From Flavobacterium sp. (GTDB lineage: Bacteria > Bacteroidota > Bacteroidia > Flavobacteriales > Flavobacteriaceae), in contig JAUVAS010000012.1 in the NCBI GenBank assembly GCA_030591585.1, forward strand, positions 1 through 47,164: a stretch of 47,164 bases of DNA, written 5' to 3'. The position numbers and the translations under genes are program-made. Numbering within the stretch: the stretch's first letter is position 1; each line of letters begins with the position of its first letter. The notes under the pieces were generated by a model that was given only the letters and a program-made list of their open reading frames with translations, ran no database searches and was not told the origin of the DNA. This document shows positions 19,677 to 27,771 of this stretch, piece after piece.

Positions 19677-20399
19677 ATGGAACCAAAGAAAAATCCGAAA
19701 TCAGATTTAAATCGTAGAAGTATGATATTTTTCCAACTAGGAATGGTATTAATGCTTTTTATTACATGGCGAGCAATTGAGAATAAAACCTATGATAAAT
19801 CTGATATTTCACAAAGTCAAATGCAATATGACGATGATTTAGAAGAAGATATCCCAATTACAAATACGCCACCACCACCACCACCACCACCACCGCCACC
19901 AGCTGCGCCAGATGTGATTGTTGAGGTTGAAGATGAGGCAGATATTGAAGAAACTGTTATTGAATCTGCAGAGGTAGATCAAGAAGAGGAGATTATGGAA
20001 ATTGAAGAGATTGAAGAAGTAGATGATGAGCCAGATATTGATGTTCCTTTCGCGGTAATTGAAAATGTACCTATCTACCCTGGTTGTGAAAAGAAAAAAG
20101 GGAATGCAGAAAAGAAAAAGTGTATGTCTGAAAAAATTCAAAAATTTGTTCAGAAAAAATTCAACACAGATCTAGCAGGAGATCTTGGTCTAGAAGGTAG
20201 ACAAAGAATATCTGTGCAATTTAAAATAGATAAAAACGGAAATGTTGTGAATGTTATAGCTCGTGCTCCACATCCTAAATTACAACAGGAAGCAATTAAA
20301 GTTGTAAAAGCATTACCTAAAATGGTTCCTGGAAAACAAAGAGGGAAATCTGTAGGGGTTTTATATTCTTTACCAATCTTATTCCAAGTAGAATTTTAA
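19677..20399 (+). CDS. TonB-like energy transducer with poly-proline and acidic linker
   Basis: The protein has 240 residues: a short cytoplasmic start, one membrane anchor (about 17-33), a run of eleven prolines (65-75), a strongly acidic Glu/Asp stretch (about 83-123) and a TonB carboxy-terminal-like domain (about 130-240) with IDKNGNVVNV and ending in PILFQVEF. TonB proteins transmit proton-motive force to outer-membrane receptors. The usual basic TonB linker is acidic here, and the domain begins with a PIYPGCE motif whose Cys137 pairs in spacing with Cys149. No exbB or exbD is nearby. A close paralogue follows directly. The partner receptor cannot be told from sequence. Confidence 0.85.
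   Translation: MEPKKNPKSDLNRRSMIFFQLGMVLMLFITWRAIENKTYDKSDISQSQMQYDDDLEEDIPITNTPPPPPPPPPPPAAPDVIVEVEDEADIEETVIESAEVDQEEEIMEIEEIEEVDDEPDIDVPFAVIENVPIYPGCEKKKGNAEKKKCMSEKIQKFVQKKFNTDLAGDLGLEGRQRISVQFKIDKNGNVVNVIARAPHPKLQQEAIKVVKALPKMVPGKQRGKSVGVLYSLPILFQVEF
19869..19901 (+). repeat. CCA trinucleotide repeat encoding poly-proline
   Basis: Eight CCA codons are followed by CCG, CCA and CCA, giving eleven prolines. Changes in copy number would stay in frame and would alter only linker length. Confidence 0.9.
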
Positions 20400-20426
20400 A
20401 AAAAAAACAGTTTATTTAATAAATAT

Positions 20427-20463
20427 AAAAATCTCACTTTTTAAAGTGAGATTTTTTTTTTTT
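20427..20463 (+). terminator. Strong intrinsic terminator between the two TonB-like genes
   Basis: AAAAATCTCACTTT (20427-20440) is the exact inverse complement of AAAGTGAGATTTTT (20443-20456), followed by a run of twelve T. It should end the sprA-gcvH-vanZ-tonB transcript. Confidence 0.9.
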
Positions 20464-20514
20464 GGCATAACACTTGTATTTAGGAGAGTATATAAACTCT
20501 TAAATAGTTATGTT

Positions 20515-21306
20515 ATGAAATTATCTAAACACAATTTGAACAATGACCAATCAAAAACATTGTCAAAAAGAGAAGACAAAAAGAGTGTTAATCTAAAGTG
20601 GAATTCAACTTTGTTCTTCCAGTTAAGTTTAATAATTAGTTTGCTAATTGTTTATTCAATAATGCAAACAAAATTTGAGAATAAAGAAAAAGCTACGTTT
20701 ATTCCAGATATTAATTATTTAGAAGAACCTCCATTGATTTTTTATACTTTAGAAGAACCAAAGAAGGTTCAGGAAAAGAAAGCTGTAAAAAAACAACCAA
20801 AAATTATAGCTAAGGTTATTAATAAGGTAGTTGAAGTTGATGACAATGCTAATTCTGAAACTGAGATTACAGATTATAACGAATCGAAGGCAAAAGGAAA
20901 AGAAATCCCTGAGCGACCAGTTACTAATGTAGTCCCAAAATCAAATAAAGCTATTAGCCTTCTTGGTGTAGAACATGTCCCTGTTTTTCCCGGATGCGAA
21001 TTACTTTCTTCAAATATTGAAAAGAGAAATTGCATGTCTTTAAAAATTAAAAAGTTTATTGAAAAGAAGTTTAATGCTGATAGATTTGAGTATCTTAATT
21101 TAAAAGGAGAACAAACAATTTCTGTACAGTTTTATATAGATGAAAACGGAAATGTTTCTAATATAAAAGCTCGTGCAAATGAAAAAGCATTAGAAAAAGA
21201 AGCGATTAGGGTTGTTTCAAAATTGCCAAAAATGAAACCAGGCCGGCAAGGAGAGAATGTTGTAAAAGTGCAATATATGCTTCCAATAGTTTTTAGAATA
21301 AATTAG
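20515..21306 (+). CDS. Second TonB-like protein, paralogue of the preceding gene
   Basis: The product has 263 residues: a basic cytoplasmic start, a membrane anchor (about residues 33-50), a Lys-rich linker without the poly-proline run, and a TonB carboxy-terminal-like domain beginning VEHVPVFPGCE and containing IDENGNVSNIKARA. It aligns over its last 110 residues with the previous gene, including both cysteines. The ATG at 20515 is chosen because the longer open frame begins at 20446 inside the terminator. Being behind a strong terminator it probably has its own promoter, but no good -7 box was found. It looks like a tandem duplicate with a diverged linker. Confidence 0.82.
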   Translation: MKLSKHNLNNDQSKTLSKREDKKSVNLKWNSTLFFQLSLIISLLIVYSIMQTKFENKEKATFIPDINYLEEPPLIFYTLEEPKKVQEKKAVKKQPKIIAKVINKVVEVDDNANSETEITDYNESKAKGKEIPERPVTNVVPKSNKAISLLGVEHVPVFPGCELLSSNIEKRNCMSLKIKKFIEKKFNADRFEYLNLKGEQTISVQFYIDENGNVSNIKARANEKALEKEAIRVVSKLPKMKPGRQGENVVKVQYMLPIVFRIN

Positions 21307-21322
21307 GATTAATATAAATCCT
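21305..21322 (+). terminator. Weak possible terminator after the second TonB-like gene
   Basis: AGGATT (21305-21310) pairs with AATCCT (21317-21322) across a 6-base loop, followed by CATTTTTA. The stem overlaps the stop codon and the T run is imperfect. Confidence 0.3.
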
Positions 21323-21409
21323 CATTTTTAAGCAATTGAAGATGGGGATTATTTACGCGAAACATTGTAAAAATCCGTATCTTTCCAAAAATAAAAATAG
21401 CATTTCACA

Positions 21410-23488
21410 ATGAAGAAATTTGCCTCATTTCTTGTTTTATTAATTACGGTTTCCTCATATTCTCAAATTACAACAGTTAACTTTGAAAAATATCCTGTTT
21501 TTAAAGAATGCGCAACTATTTCTATAGATTCTCTTGAAAATTGTTTTAATTATACCCTAAAACAATTCATATTCAAAAACTTTAAAACTCCAAAAATTGT
21601 TTCAGAAGAAAATTATAAAGGAAAAACAGCGGTGTTTTTTGAGATCGATAAAACGGGAAATTTTAAGGTTTTATACATAGACGCAGTTTATAATGAGATT
21701 AAAGATGAAGTAAAAAACGTCTTTAATCAGTTACCGAAAATTACACCAGCAACGTATAATGGGGAACCTACCTATATGCAATTTACGATGCCATTTAAAA
21801 TTCCTTTAGAAGAACCCCAAGAAGATGTGATTCACGATGAACCTGAAAACTTGAATAGTCTAAGTAATGAATATGATGATATAGAAAAGTATCCCTATAC
21901 AGATGAAGAATATAGAAGTAATTTAAATATACCGCTTTCAACACAGTATTATAGTAGGTTTGATGCAGAATTAAATAAGGTTGGAACCAATACTCATACT
22001 ACTCAAAAACCCTTTATTTACAGCGAAGTGAATAAATATTACAATTTTGAAGAAAAGAATAAAGCAATTCTAAAACCTAAAAATTCCTGGCTAGGAAGAA
22101 AATGGTGGAACGAGCATATGTTTACCTATAAAGGAGATGATTTTTGGTTTACTTTAGATCCAGGAGTAGATTTACAAATAGGAAAAGATATAGATGCAGA
22201 TATTGACACTTATAATAATACACGTTTGTTATATGTACAGGGAGGGATAGGTAAAAAATTAAACTTTTTTACCGTGTTTTATGAAAGTCAAGGGCGTTTT
22301 GCAGACTATTACAATCGGTATGCAGAATCTATAAAACCATCTGGCGGGAATCCGGCAATTATTCCAGGAAGAGGAATTGCAAAAGAGTTTAAAACAGATG
22401 CCTACGATTATCCGGTAGCTACAGGATATGTGTCTTATTCACCATCTAAATATTTTAACTTTCAGTTAGGGCAAGGCAAAAATTTTATTGGCGAAGGCCA
22501 CCGCTCATTGTTTTTAAGCGATAACGCAAGTCCGTATCCATATTTTAAAATCAATACAACCATTTGGAAATTAAAATACACACTATTATATATGTCGCTT
22601 AAAGATGTTCGGTCAGAAGTATTAAACGATAACAATTCCTATAGAAATAAATACATTGCAAGTCATTACTTAAGTTGGAACATCACTAAAAGATTAAATA
22701 TTGGTTTTTTTGAATCTGTAATTTGGGAAAATAGTAACGACGGCTCTAATTTAGCGTATTATAATCCTATTATATTTTATCAAGCTATTCAGTTTTCAAC
22801 GGGTTCAAGATCTGGGAATGCCTTAATAGGGCTAAGTGCTAAATATAAAATTACAGACCGTATTAATGCTTATGGGCAGTTTATAATAGATGAGTTTTCT
22901 TCAAGTGACGTGTTTGGAGGAGAAGGAAGTTGGAAGAATAAAACGGGCTATCAAATTGGTTTGAAATATTATGATGCATTCGGACTTAAAAACCTGTATT
23001 TACAAACAGAGTACAACAGAGTGCGACCTTACACATACTCACACAATACCATAGTCTTAAACTATGGGCACAATAATCAATCGATAGCGCATCCTTATGG
23101 AGCAAGTTTTTCTGAATTTCTTTTAATAGGTCATTATCATATTGGAAGAATATTTGGTGATGCAAAGTTTATTGTTGCCAAGCGAGGATTTGATTTTAAT
23201 ACCGAAGAAGATCAAGCTTTTTACGGTGAAGATATTTATAGAGAGGAAGGAGATAGAGCTTTCGAGAATGGGAATGAAGTTGCTCAAGGTAATACAACAG
23301 ATTTTTTCTTTGCTGAATTTCAAGGAGGATATTTATTAAACCCATCCACAAATTTTAAAGTGTACGGAAGCATTATTTTTAGAAGTTTCACTCCATTAGT
23401 TGATACAGAAGATATTTTTGATAACCAAACCACATGGTTTAATTTAGGTATTCGTACCGATTTGTTTAATTGGCATAACGATTTCTAA
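21410..23488 (+). CDS. remB: RemB-like gliding motility protein: TonB-C-like domain fused to a Wzi-like outer-membrane barrel
   Basis: The protein has 692 residues with a signal peptide (1-19, ending SYSQ). Residues about 25-135 resemble the TonB carboxy-terminal domain of the two upstream genes: YPVFKEC, a second Cys at 45, IDKTGNFKVLYIDA, and a final beta-strand MQFTMPFKI. The rest (about 230-692) is a beta-barrel with Wzi/capsule-assembly-like stretches such as QLGQGKNFIGEGHRSLFLSD. In Flavobacterium johnsoniae, RemB is a cell-surface gliding protein encoded close downstream of sprA, which I recall and which matches this order. The function in this strain is inferred. It ends 5 bases from the convergent hydrolase gene, with no terminator between. 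Confidence 0.78.
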   Translation: MKKFASFLVLLITVSSYSQITTVNFEKYPVFKECATISIDSLENCFNYTLKQFIFKNFKTPKIVSEENYKGKTAVFFEIDKTGNFKVLYIDAVYNEIKDEVKNVFNQLPKITPATYNGEPTYMQFTMPFKIPLEEPQEDVIHDEPENLNSLSNEYDDIEKYPYTDEEYRSNLNIPLSTQYYSRFDAELNKVGTNTHTTQKPFIYSEVNKYYNFEEKNKAILKPKNSWLGRKWWNEHMFTYKGDDFWFTLDPGVDLQIGKDIDADIDTYNNTRLLYVQGGIGKKLNFFTVFYESQGRFADYYNRYAESIKPSGGNPAIIPGRGIAKEFKTDAYDYPVATGYVSYSPSKYFNFQLGQGKNFIGEGHRSLFLSDNASPYPYFKINTTIWKLKYTLLYMSLKDVRSEVLNDNNSYRNKYIASHYLSWNITKRLNIGFFESVIWENSNDGSNLAYYNPIIFYQAIQFSTGSRSGNALIGLSAKYKITDRINAYGQFIIDEFSSSDVFGGEGSWKNKTGYQIGLKYYDAFGLKNLYLQTEYNRVRPYTYSHNTIVLNYGHNNQSIAHPYGASFSEFLLIGHYHIGRIFGDAKFIVAKRGFDFNTEEDQAFYGEDIYREEGDRAFENGNEVAQGNTTDFFFAEFQGGYLLNPSTNFKVYGSIIFRSFTPLVDTEDIFDNQTTWFNLGIRTDLFNWHNDF

Positions 23489-23493
23489 TTTAG

Positions 23494-24603
23494 TTATTTA
23501 TATTTTTTAGCAATATCTTTATAAAGTGCTTTAATAAATTTTTCAGTACTAATAAAGCCATCACCAAATCCTTTATTGTCAAATTCTTTGGTAAGATCTT
23601 TCATTTGCAAAATTTCTTTTTCTGTTTTTTTAGAGACTATATGAAAAGCAATTCGTTTTGTTAAAAATGAAATCATATTTTGAGTATATTTTACATCTTT
23701 AATAGTCGAAATATCTCCGTGTCCAGGGATTATTTTAGTGTCTTTGTCTGCAATCATTAGAATTTTTGAAAGAGCATTTAGATTACCTGCAAAGCTGCCG
23801 CCATTCTCAATGTCTATAAAAGGATATTTTGCGTTAATAAAAGCATCACCAGTGTGCAGTACATTGCTATTAGTGAAATAAACCATTACATCTCCATCTG
23901 TGTGAGCATTATCAACATGGAATACAATTATTTTCTCGCCATTATAATGAAAAGTAAGGTTTTCAGAAAATGTAATCATTGGGAAAATATTGTCATTATT
24001 CATAAATTGACTAATGTCTTTGACACTTTCCTTTGCTTTTTCATCAGAGTTTGAATTATTTTCATCTTTTGAAATTTTTTCAGCTTTTTGCTCAAACGCT
24101 ATTAATTGATCCCTTTGAGCCTTTCTTTCAACTTCTTCAATTAAACGTTTTTTAACATTATCATGAGAATAAATTATTGTTCCATTATCAATCATGTTTT
24201 TATTTCCACCAGTATGGTCATTATGGTGATGTGTGTTAATTAAAAACTGTACTGGTTTAGAACTAAGACGACTTACTCTTTGTAGAATATAAGGGGTAGC
24301 TTCTGCAAACTGAGAATCAATCATTAAAACACCGTCATTACCAATACTAACTACAATATTTCCTCCTTCTCCTTTAAGCATGAAAATACTATCAGTAACT
24401 TTTATAACAGAAATTCCTGATTTTGGTTTGTAATTGTTTTGCGCCTCACTACCCTTATTTTCATCACTATTCTTTTTATTCTCAACAATTTCTTTTTCTG
24501 TCCTTTTTTTTCTGTTTTTCTTCTGACTTTCTATATAGTCTTGTGAGAAAGTTGTAAAGCACCCTAATAATAAAGTAAATCCTATAATAAATAAATTACG
24601 CAT
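23494..24603 (-). CDS. Secreted metallo-beta-lactamase-fold hydrolase
   Basis: The product has 369 residues with a signal peptide (about 1-20), a Lys/Glu/Asn-rich low-complexity stretch (28-60) and a metallo-beta-lactamase fold. The zinc motif is NTHHHNDHTGG (His125, His126 or 127, Asp129, His130), with further ligands in DNAHTDGD and GDAFI and the late IIPGHGD motif. It probably hydrolyses a small ester, lactone or phosphate compound in the periplasm. The family is too broad to name a substrate, and nothing nearby points to beta-lactam resistance. It is transcribed divergently from ctaB, with about 125 bases between the two starts. Confidence 0.88.
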   Translation of the reverse strand: MRNLFIIGFTLLLGCFTTFSQDYIESQKKNRKKRTEKEIVENKKNSDENKGSEAQNNYKPKSGISVIKVTDSIFMLKGEGGNIVVSIGNDGVLMIDSQFAEATPYILQRVSRLSSKPVQFLINTHHHNDHTGGNKNMIDNGTIIYSHDNVKKRLIEEVERKAQRDQLIAFEQKAEKISKDENNSNSDEKAKESVKDISQFMNNDNIFPMITFSENLTFHYNGEKIIVFHVDNAHTDGDVMVYFTNSNVLHTGDAFINAKYPFIDIENGGSFAGNLNALSKILMIADKDTKIIPGHGDISTIKDVKYTQNMISFLTKRIAFHIVSKKTEKEILQMKDLTKEFDNKGFGDGFISTEKFIKALYKDIAKKYK

Positions 24604-24677
24604 CTTGTTTTTTTTTATTGATAGTCCAAATTAACAAAAAAAAGTTATTATTCTTACATAAGAATCTATATTATATA

Positions 24678-24708
24678 TTGTAAAGAAAAAAGAGTAACTG
24701 TATATTTG
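24678..24708 (+). promoter_or_regulatory. Promoter of the ctaB-cox assembly operon
   Basis: TTG (24678-24680), a 20-base spacer and TATATTTG (24701-24708) fully match the flavobacterial promoter consensus. Transcription would start near 24714, just ahead of the GTG start of ctaB. Confidence 0.72.
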
Positions 24709-24727
24709 TCGCGCAAAAACAAATAGG

Positions 24728-25621
24728 GTGTCTGTTATCCAAACATATACAAGAAAAAAATCATTTTTAAAAAACTTCGCTGAAATAACCAAAGTAAGGT
24801 TGTCTATTAGCGTGTTGTTTTCGTCTATTGCAGGATATTTACTTGGAGCAGAAAATGTAAATTTAACGACCTTACTTTTATTAAGCGTTGGAGGGTACTG
24901 TATGGTTGGAGCTTCTAATGTTTATAATCAAATTATTGAAAGGGACTTAGATGCTTTAATGGAACGTACTAAAAATAGACCTATTCCCGCAGAAAGAATT
25001 AGCGTCAATTCTGCTTTTACCATTGCGGTTATATTGACTATTATTGGTATTGTGACGTTATATGCAATAAACCCCATCACAGCAATGTTTGGCGCCATTT
25101 GCATATTTATGTATGTAAGTTTGTACACGCCACTTAAAACTAAAACGCCACTTTCTGTTTTTGTTGGGGCTTTTCCTGGGGCAATCCCTTTTATGTTGGG
25201 CTGGGTAGCCGCTACAGGTAGTTTTGGTATAGAAGCAGGAACGTTATTTATGATTCAGTTTTTTTGGCAGTTTCCCCATTTTTGGGCAATAGGTTGGTTT
25301 TTGTATGATGATTATGAAAAAGCAGGGTTTTTTATGCTACCTGATGGAAAAAAAGGAAAGAATACGTTAACACAAACTGTATTATATACCATTTGGACTG
25401 TTTTAGCATCGCTTATTCCTGTATTTGGAGTTACGGGTAATTTATATTTAACTCCTGTTTCTGGAGTTTTAATAGGCTTAATAGGATTAGGGTTTTTATA
25501 TTTCGCTATTAGATTTTATAAAATTAAAACAAACAAAGTAGCCAAACAATTTATGTTAGCAAGTGTAAGTTATATTACCTTATTACAAATAGTATATGTG
25601 GCAGATAAATTTATTAGATAA
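24728..25621 (+). CDS. ctaB: Protoheme IX farnesyltransferase (heme O synthase)
   Basis: This 297-residue UbiA-family membrane enzyme farnesylates protoheme to heme O, the precursor of the heme A or O used by the terminal oxidase. The prenyl-diphosphate-binding motif NVYNQIIERDLDALMERTK (about residues 64-82) is intact, and about eight membrane segments are visible. The start is a GTG; no ATG occurs upstream of the conserved sequence. Its stop codon overlaps the ATG of the next gene by one base, indicating coupled translation with the subunit III genes. The usual neighbour in this role, ctaA (heme A synthase), is not in the window. Confidence 0.95.
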   Translation: MSVIQTYTRKKSFLKNFAEITKVRLSISVLFSSIAGYLLGAENVNLTTLLLLSVGGYCMVGASNVYNQIIERDLDALMERTKNRPIPAERISVNSAFTIAVILTIIGIVTLYAINPITAMFGAICIFMYVSLYTPLKTKTPLSVFVGAFPGAIPFMLGWVAATGSFGIEAGTLFMIQFFWQFPHFWAIGWFLYDDYEKAGFFMLPDGKKGKNTLTQTVLYTIWTVLASLIPVFGVTGNLYLTPVSGVLIGLIGLGFLYFAIRFYKIKTNKVAKQFMLASVSYITLLQIVYVADKFIR

Positions 25622-26232
25622 TGGATGTTTCAATAAATAAAAATTTTCAGATGGAAAATAATTTAGATAATGATAAACCAAGAGTAGACAGAGCAAAAAA
25701 AATGATGCTTTGGTTTGGGATGATAAGTTTAGGAATGAGTTTTGCCGGACTTACAAGTGCTTATGTGGTAAGTAAAGAACGACCAGATTGGTTGACAGAC
25801 TTTCAAATTCCAGAAGCATTTTACATAAGTTTGATAGCGATTGTTATAAGTAGTATTACTATTCATTTTGCAAAAAAGAATGTAGTCGCTCAAGAAAGCA
25901 AAAAAGGAATGGTGTTGTTAATGATAACTTTTTTATTAGGAGTCGCGTTTGTGATATTCCAATTTAAGGGTTTTTCAGAAATAATAGCAAATGGATATTT
26001 TTTTACAGGGAGTGAAAGCACTATAACAACATCATTTATTTATCTAGTTGTGTTAATGCATTTAACACATATAATTGCTGCGCTAATAGCAGTTTTGGTT
26101 GTAATTTATAATCATTCTAAACAAAAATATACAAAAGGAAACACAGTTGGCATAGAGATAGCTACAACTTTTTGGCATTTTGTTGATATTTTATGGATTT
26201 ACCTGTTTTTGTTTTTCTATTTTGTTAGATAA
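25621..26232 (+). CDS. Cytochrome c oxidase subunit III-like protein, short form
   Basis: The product has 203 residues with five hydrophobic segments (about residues 29-49, 65-84, 97-116, 139-163 and 177-200) and the subunit III signature near the end, TTFWHFVDILWIYLFLFFYF. Subunit III stabilises the oxidase and its proton uptake. It is translationally coupled to ctaB. A second internal ATG at residue 11 (MENNLDND) is another possible start. It is followed by a second, longer subunit III gene, so this oxidase region encodes two related proteins; the short one lacks the large extramembrane loop of the other. Confidence 0.9.
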   Translation: MDVSINKNFQMENNLDNDKPRVDRAKKMMLWFGMISLGMSFAGLTSAYVVSKERPDWLTDFQIPEAFYISLIAIVISSITIHFAKKNVVAQESKKGMVLLMITFLLGVAFVIFQFKGFSEIIANGYFFTGSESTITTSFIYLVVLMHLTHIIAALIAVLVVIYNHSKQKYTKGNTVGIEIATTFWHFVDILWIYLFLFFYFVR

Positions 26233-26250
26233 AAAATATATGTATTTTTG
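26222..26250 (+). promoter_or_regulatory. Putative internal promoter upstream of coxC
   Basis: TTG (26222-26224), an 18-base spacer and TATTTTTG (26243-26250) match the flavobacterial consensus. It would give coxC and coxD a start independent of ctaB. Confidence 0.55.
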
Positions 26251-26277
26251 AAATCAATTAAAAACTAATTTCTTTTT

Positions 26278-27255
26278 ATGGAAACAACAGTTGCAAATTC
26301 GGGCACTGACCAAAAAACCTGGGATGGAGGAAACAGACCTTTAAACGCTAGTTATGGAAAAATGATGATGTGGTTTTTTATCGTTTCTGATGCCTTAACA
26401 TTTTCAGGATTCCTTGCTGCATATGGTTTTTCAAGATTTAAATTTATTGATTCTTGGCCTATAGCAGATGAGGTATTTACACACATTCCATTTATACATG
26501 GAGATTTTCCAATGTATTATGTGGCATTTATGACTTTCGTACTTATATTTTCTTCGGTAACTATGGTTCTTGCTGTTGATGCAGGTCACCATATGAAGAA
26601 AAATAAAGTAATTGTATATTTATTTCTAACCATTATAGGAGGTGCAATATTTGTAGGTTCACAAGCTTGGGAATGGGGAACATTTATCAAAGGTAGTTAC
26701 GGAGCAGTTGAAACTAAAGGTGGAAGAATACTTCAGTTTACAAATGCTGAAGGCGAACGACAAGCAATTACAGATTTTGCAATTTCAATCCCTTCAGAAA
26801 GAATAACACAACAGAGTAACGAAGGTATTTGGTTTCAATCAGAATCTGTGGGTACAAGTGTTACTTTAGCTGAAGTTACCAAAGGGTTTTTAGCAGACGA
26901 ATCCATATTGATTCGTACTCAATACCTTGATGAAAATGGAGAACGCACCGTTTTGTCCCGTCAAGAGTCTGTTGCAAAATTACAGTCAGATGGTATTGCA
27001 ATTGTAGAAGGAGCTAATCTAAAACACAATGAATACGGAGCACCGTTATTTGCAGATTTCTTCTTTTTTATTACAGGATTTCACGGATTCCACGTTTTTT
27101 CGGGAGTTTTGATTAATATAATCATATTCTTCAATGTAATTATAGGAACCTACGAAAGAAGAGGAAGTTACGAAATGGTTGAAAAAGTAGGGCTTTATTG
27201 GCACTTTGTAGATTTAGTTTGGGTATTTGTATTTACAGTATTCTACCTTATTTAA
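26278..27255 (+). CDS. coxC: Cytochrome c oxidase subunit III, long form
   Basis: The product has 325 residues. Membrane segments flank a soluble insertion from about residue 140 to 255, between QAWEWGTFIKG and APLFADFFFFITGFHGFHV; the end carries the family signature YWHFVDLVWVFVFTVFYL. It belongs to the same oxidase as coxB and coxA although it lies about 20 kb away. The insertion is hydrophilic, has no cysteine and matches no domain I can name. Long-loop subunit III proteins are common in Flavobacteriaceae as far as I recall. It precedes coxD by 19 bases. Confidence 0.92.
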   Translation: METTVANSGTDQKTWDGGNRPLNASYGKMMMWFFIVSDALTFSGFLAAYGFSRFKFIDSWPIADEVFTHIPFIHGDFPMYYVAFMTFVLIFSSVTMVLAVDAGHHMKKNKVIVYLFLTIIGGAIFVGSQAWEWGTFIKGSYGAVETKGGRILQFTNAEGERQAITDFAISIPSERITQQSNEGIWFQSESVGTSVTLAEVTKGFLADESILIRTQYLDENGERTVLSRQESVAKLQSDGIAIVEGANLKHNEYGAPLFADFFFFITGFHGFHVFSGVLINIIIFFNVIIGTYERRGSYEMVEKVGLYWHFVDLVWVFVFTVFYLI

Positions 27256-27274
27256 TAAGAAATAAAATTAAAAA

Positions 27275-27661
27275 ATGGCACATACAGAACAAAATTTAGC
27301 AATATTTAGAGGAACTATAAAGTTTAAATCTAACGTTCAAAAAATTTGGGGAGTATTTATATTGCTTTCTATTATTACAATAGTAGAAGTCGCATTAGGA
27401 ATTAGTAAACCTGAATTTTTAACAGCAAATAGTCTTTTTGCTTTAAAATATTTAAACTGGATATTCTTAGCATTAACGTTAGTAAAAGCCTATTACATTA
27501 CTTGGGATTTTATGCATATGCGCGATGAGGTGAGTTTTCTACGTCGTTTCGTAGTTTGGACATTTATTTTCTATGTAACTTACCTTGTATACATCGTTTT
27601 AGTAGAAGGAAATTATATCTTCGATGTGTACGCTTCTAATTATGTGAAATTTAATTTCTAG
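27275..27661 (+). CDS. coxD: Cytochrome c oxidase subunit IV (prokaryotic COX4 family)
   Basis: The product has 128 residues with three membrane segments (about 24-45, 59-77 and 90-111) and the pattern VKAYYITWDFMHMRDE typical of prokaryotic subunit IV. It is an accessory membrane subunit of the oxidase. It follows coxC by 19 bases and is followed by a strong terminator, so it closes the ctaB-coxCD unit. Confidence 0.9.
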   Translation: MAHTEQNLAIFRGTIKFKSNVQKIWGVFILLSIITIVEVALGISKPEFLTANSLFALKYLNWIFLALTLVKAYYITWDFMHMRDEVSFLRRFVVWTFIFYVTYLVYIVLVEGNYIFDVYASNYVKFNF

Positions 27662-27679
27662 ATAAAGAATAAAACATTT

Positions 27680-27717
27680 AAAAGCCCTTACTGTAAATTC
27701 AGTAAGGGCTTTTTTTA
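27680..27717 (+). terminator. Strong intrinsic terminator after coxD
   Basis: AAAAGCCCTTACTG (27680-27693) pairs perfectly with CAGTAAGGGCTTTT (27700-27713) across a 6-base loop, followed by more T. Confidence 0.93.
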
Positions 27718-27759
27718 TAAATTTAATTTGTAAAAGAGGATACTTCACTATTTTCCCAT

Positions 27760-27767
27760 TATTTTTG
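27760..27767 (+). promoter_or_regulatory. Putative -7 element for the SCO assembly genes
   Basis: TATTTTTG ends only 4 bases before the GTG start at 27772, so the predicted transcript start falls at or next to the start codon. No TTG lies at the usual spacing. Confidence 0.45.
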
Positions 27768-27771
27768 TAAA

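Noticed and set aside
19869-19901. The CCA repeat as a phase-variation switch.
   Set aside because: The unit is three bases, so slippage keeps the frame and cannot turn the gene on or off; at most it changes linker length.
20446-20514. Longer start for the second TonB-like protein, giving 23 more residues.
   Set aside because: It would begin inside the terminator stem and its T run, and the added residues come from that non-coding sequence. The ATG at 20515 gives a normal basic start before the membrane anchor.
23494-24603. The metallo-beta-lactamase-fold gene as an antibiotic resistance gene.
   Set aside because: The HxHxDH motif is shared by many hydrolases, and no resistance neighbours or specific active-site features support a beta-lactamase role.
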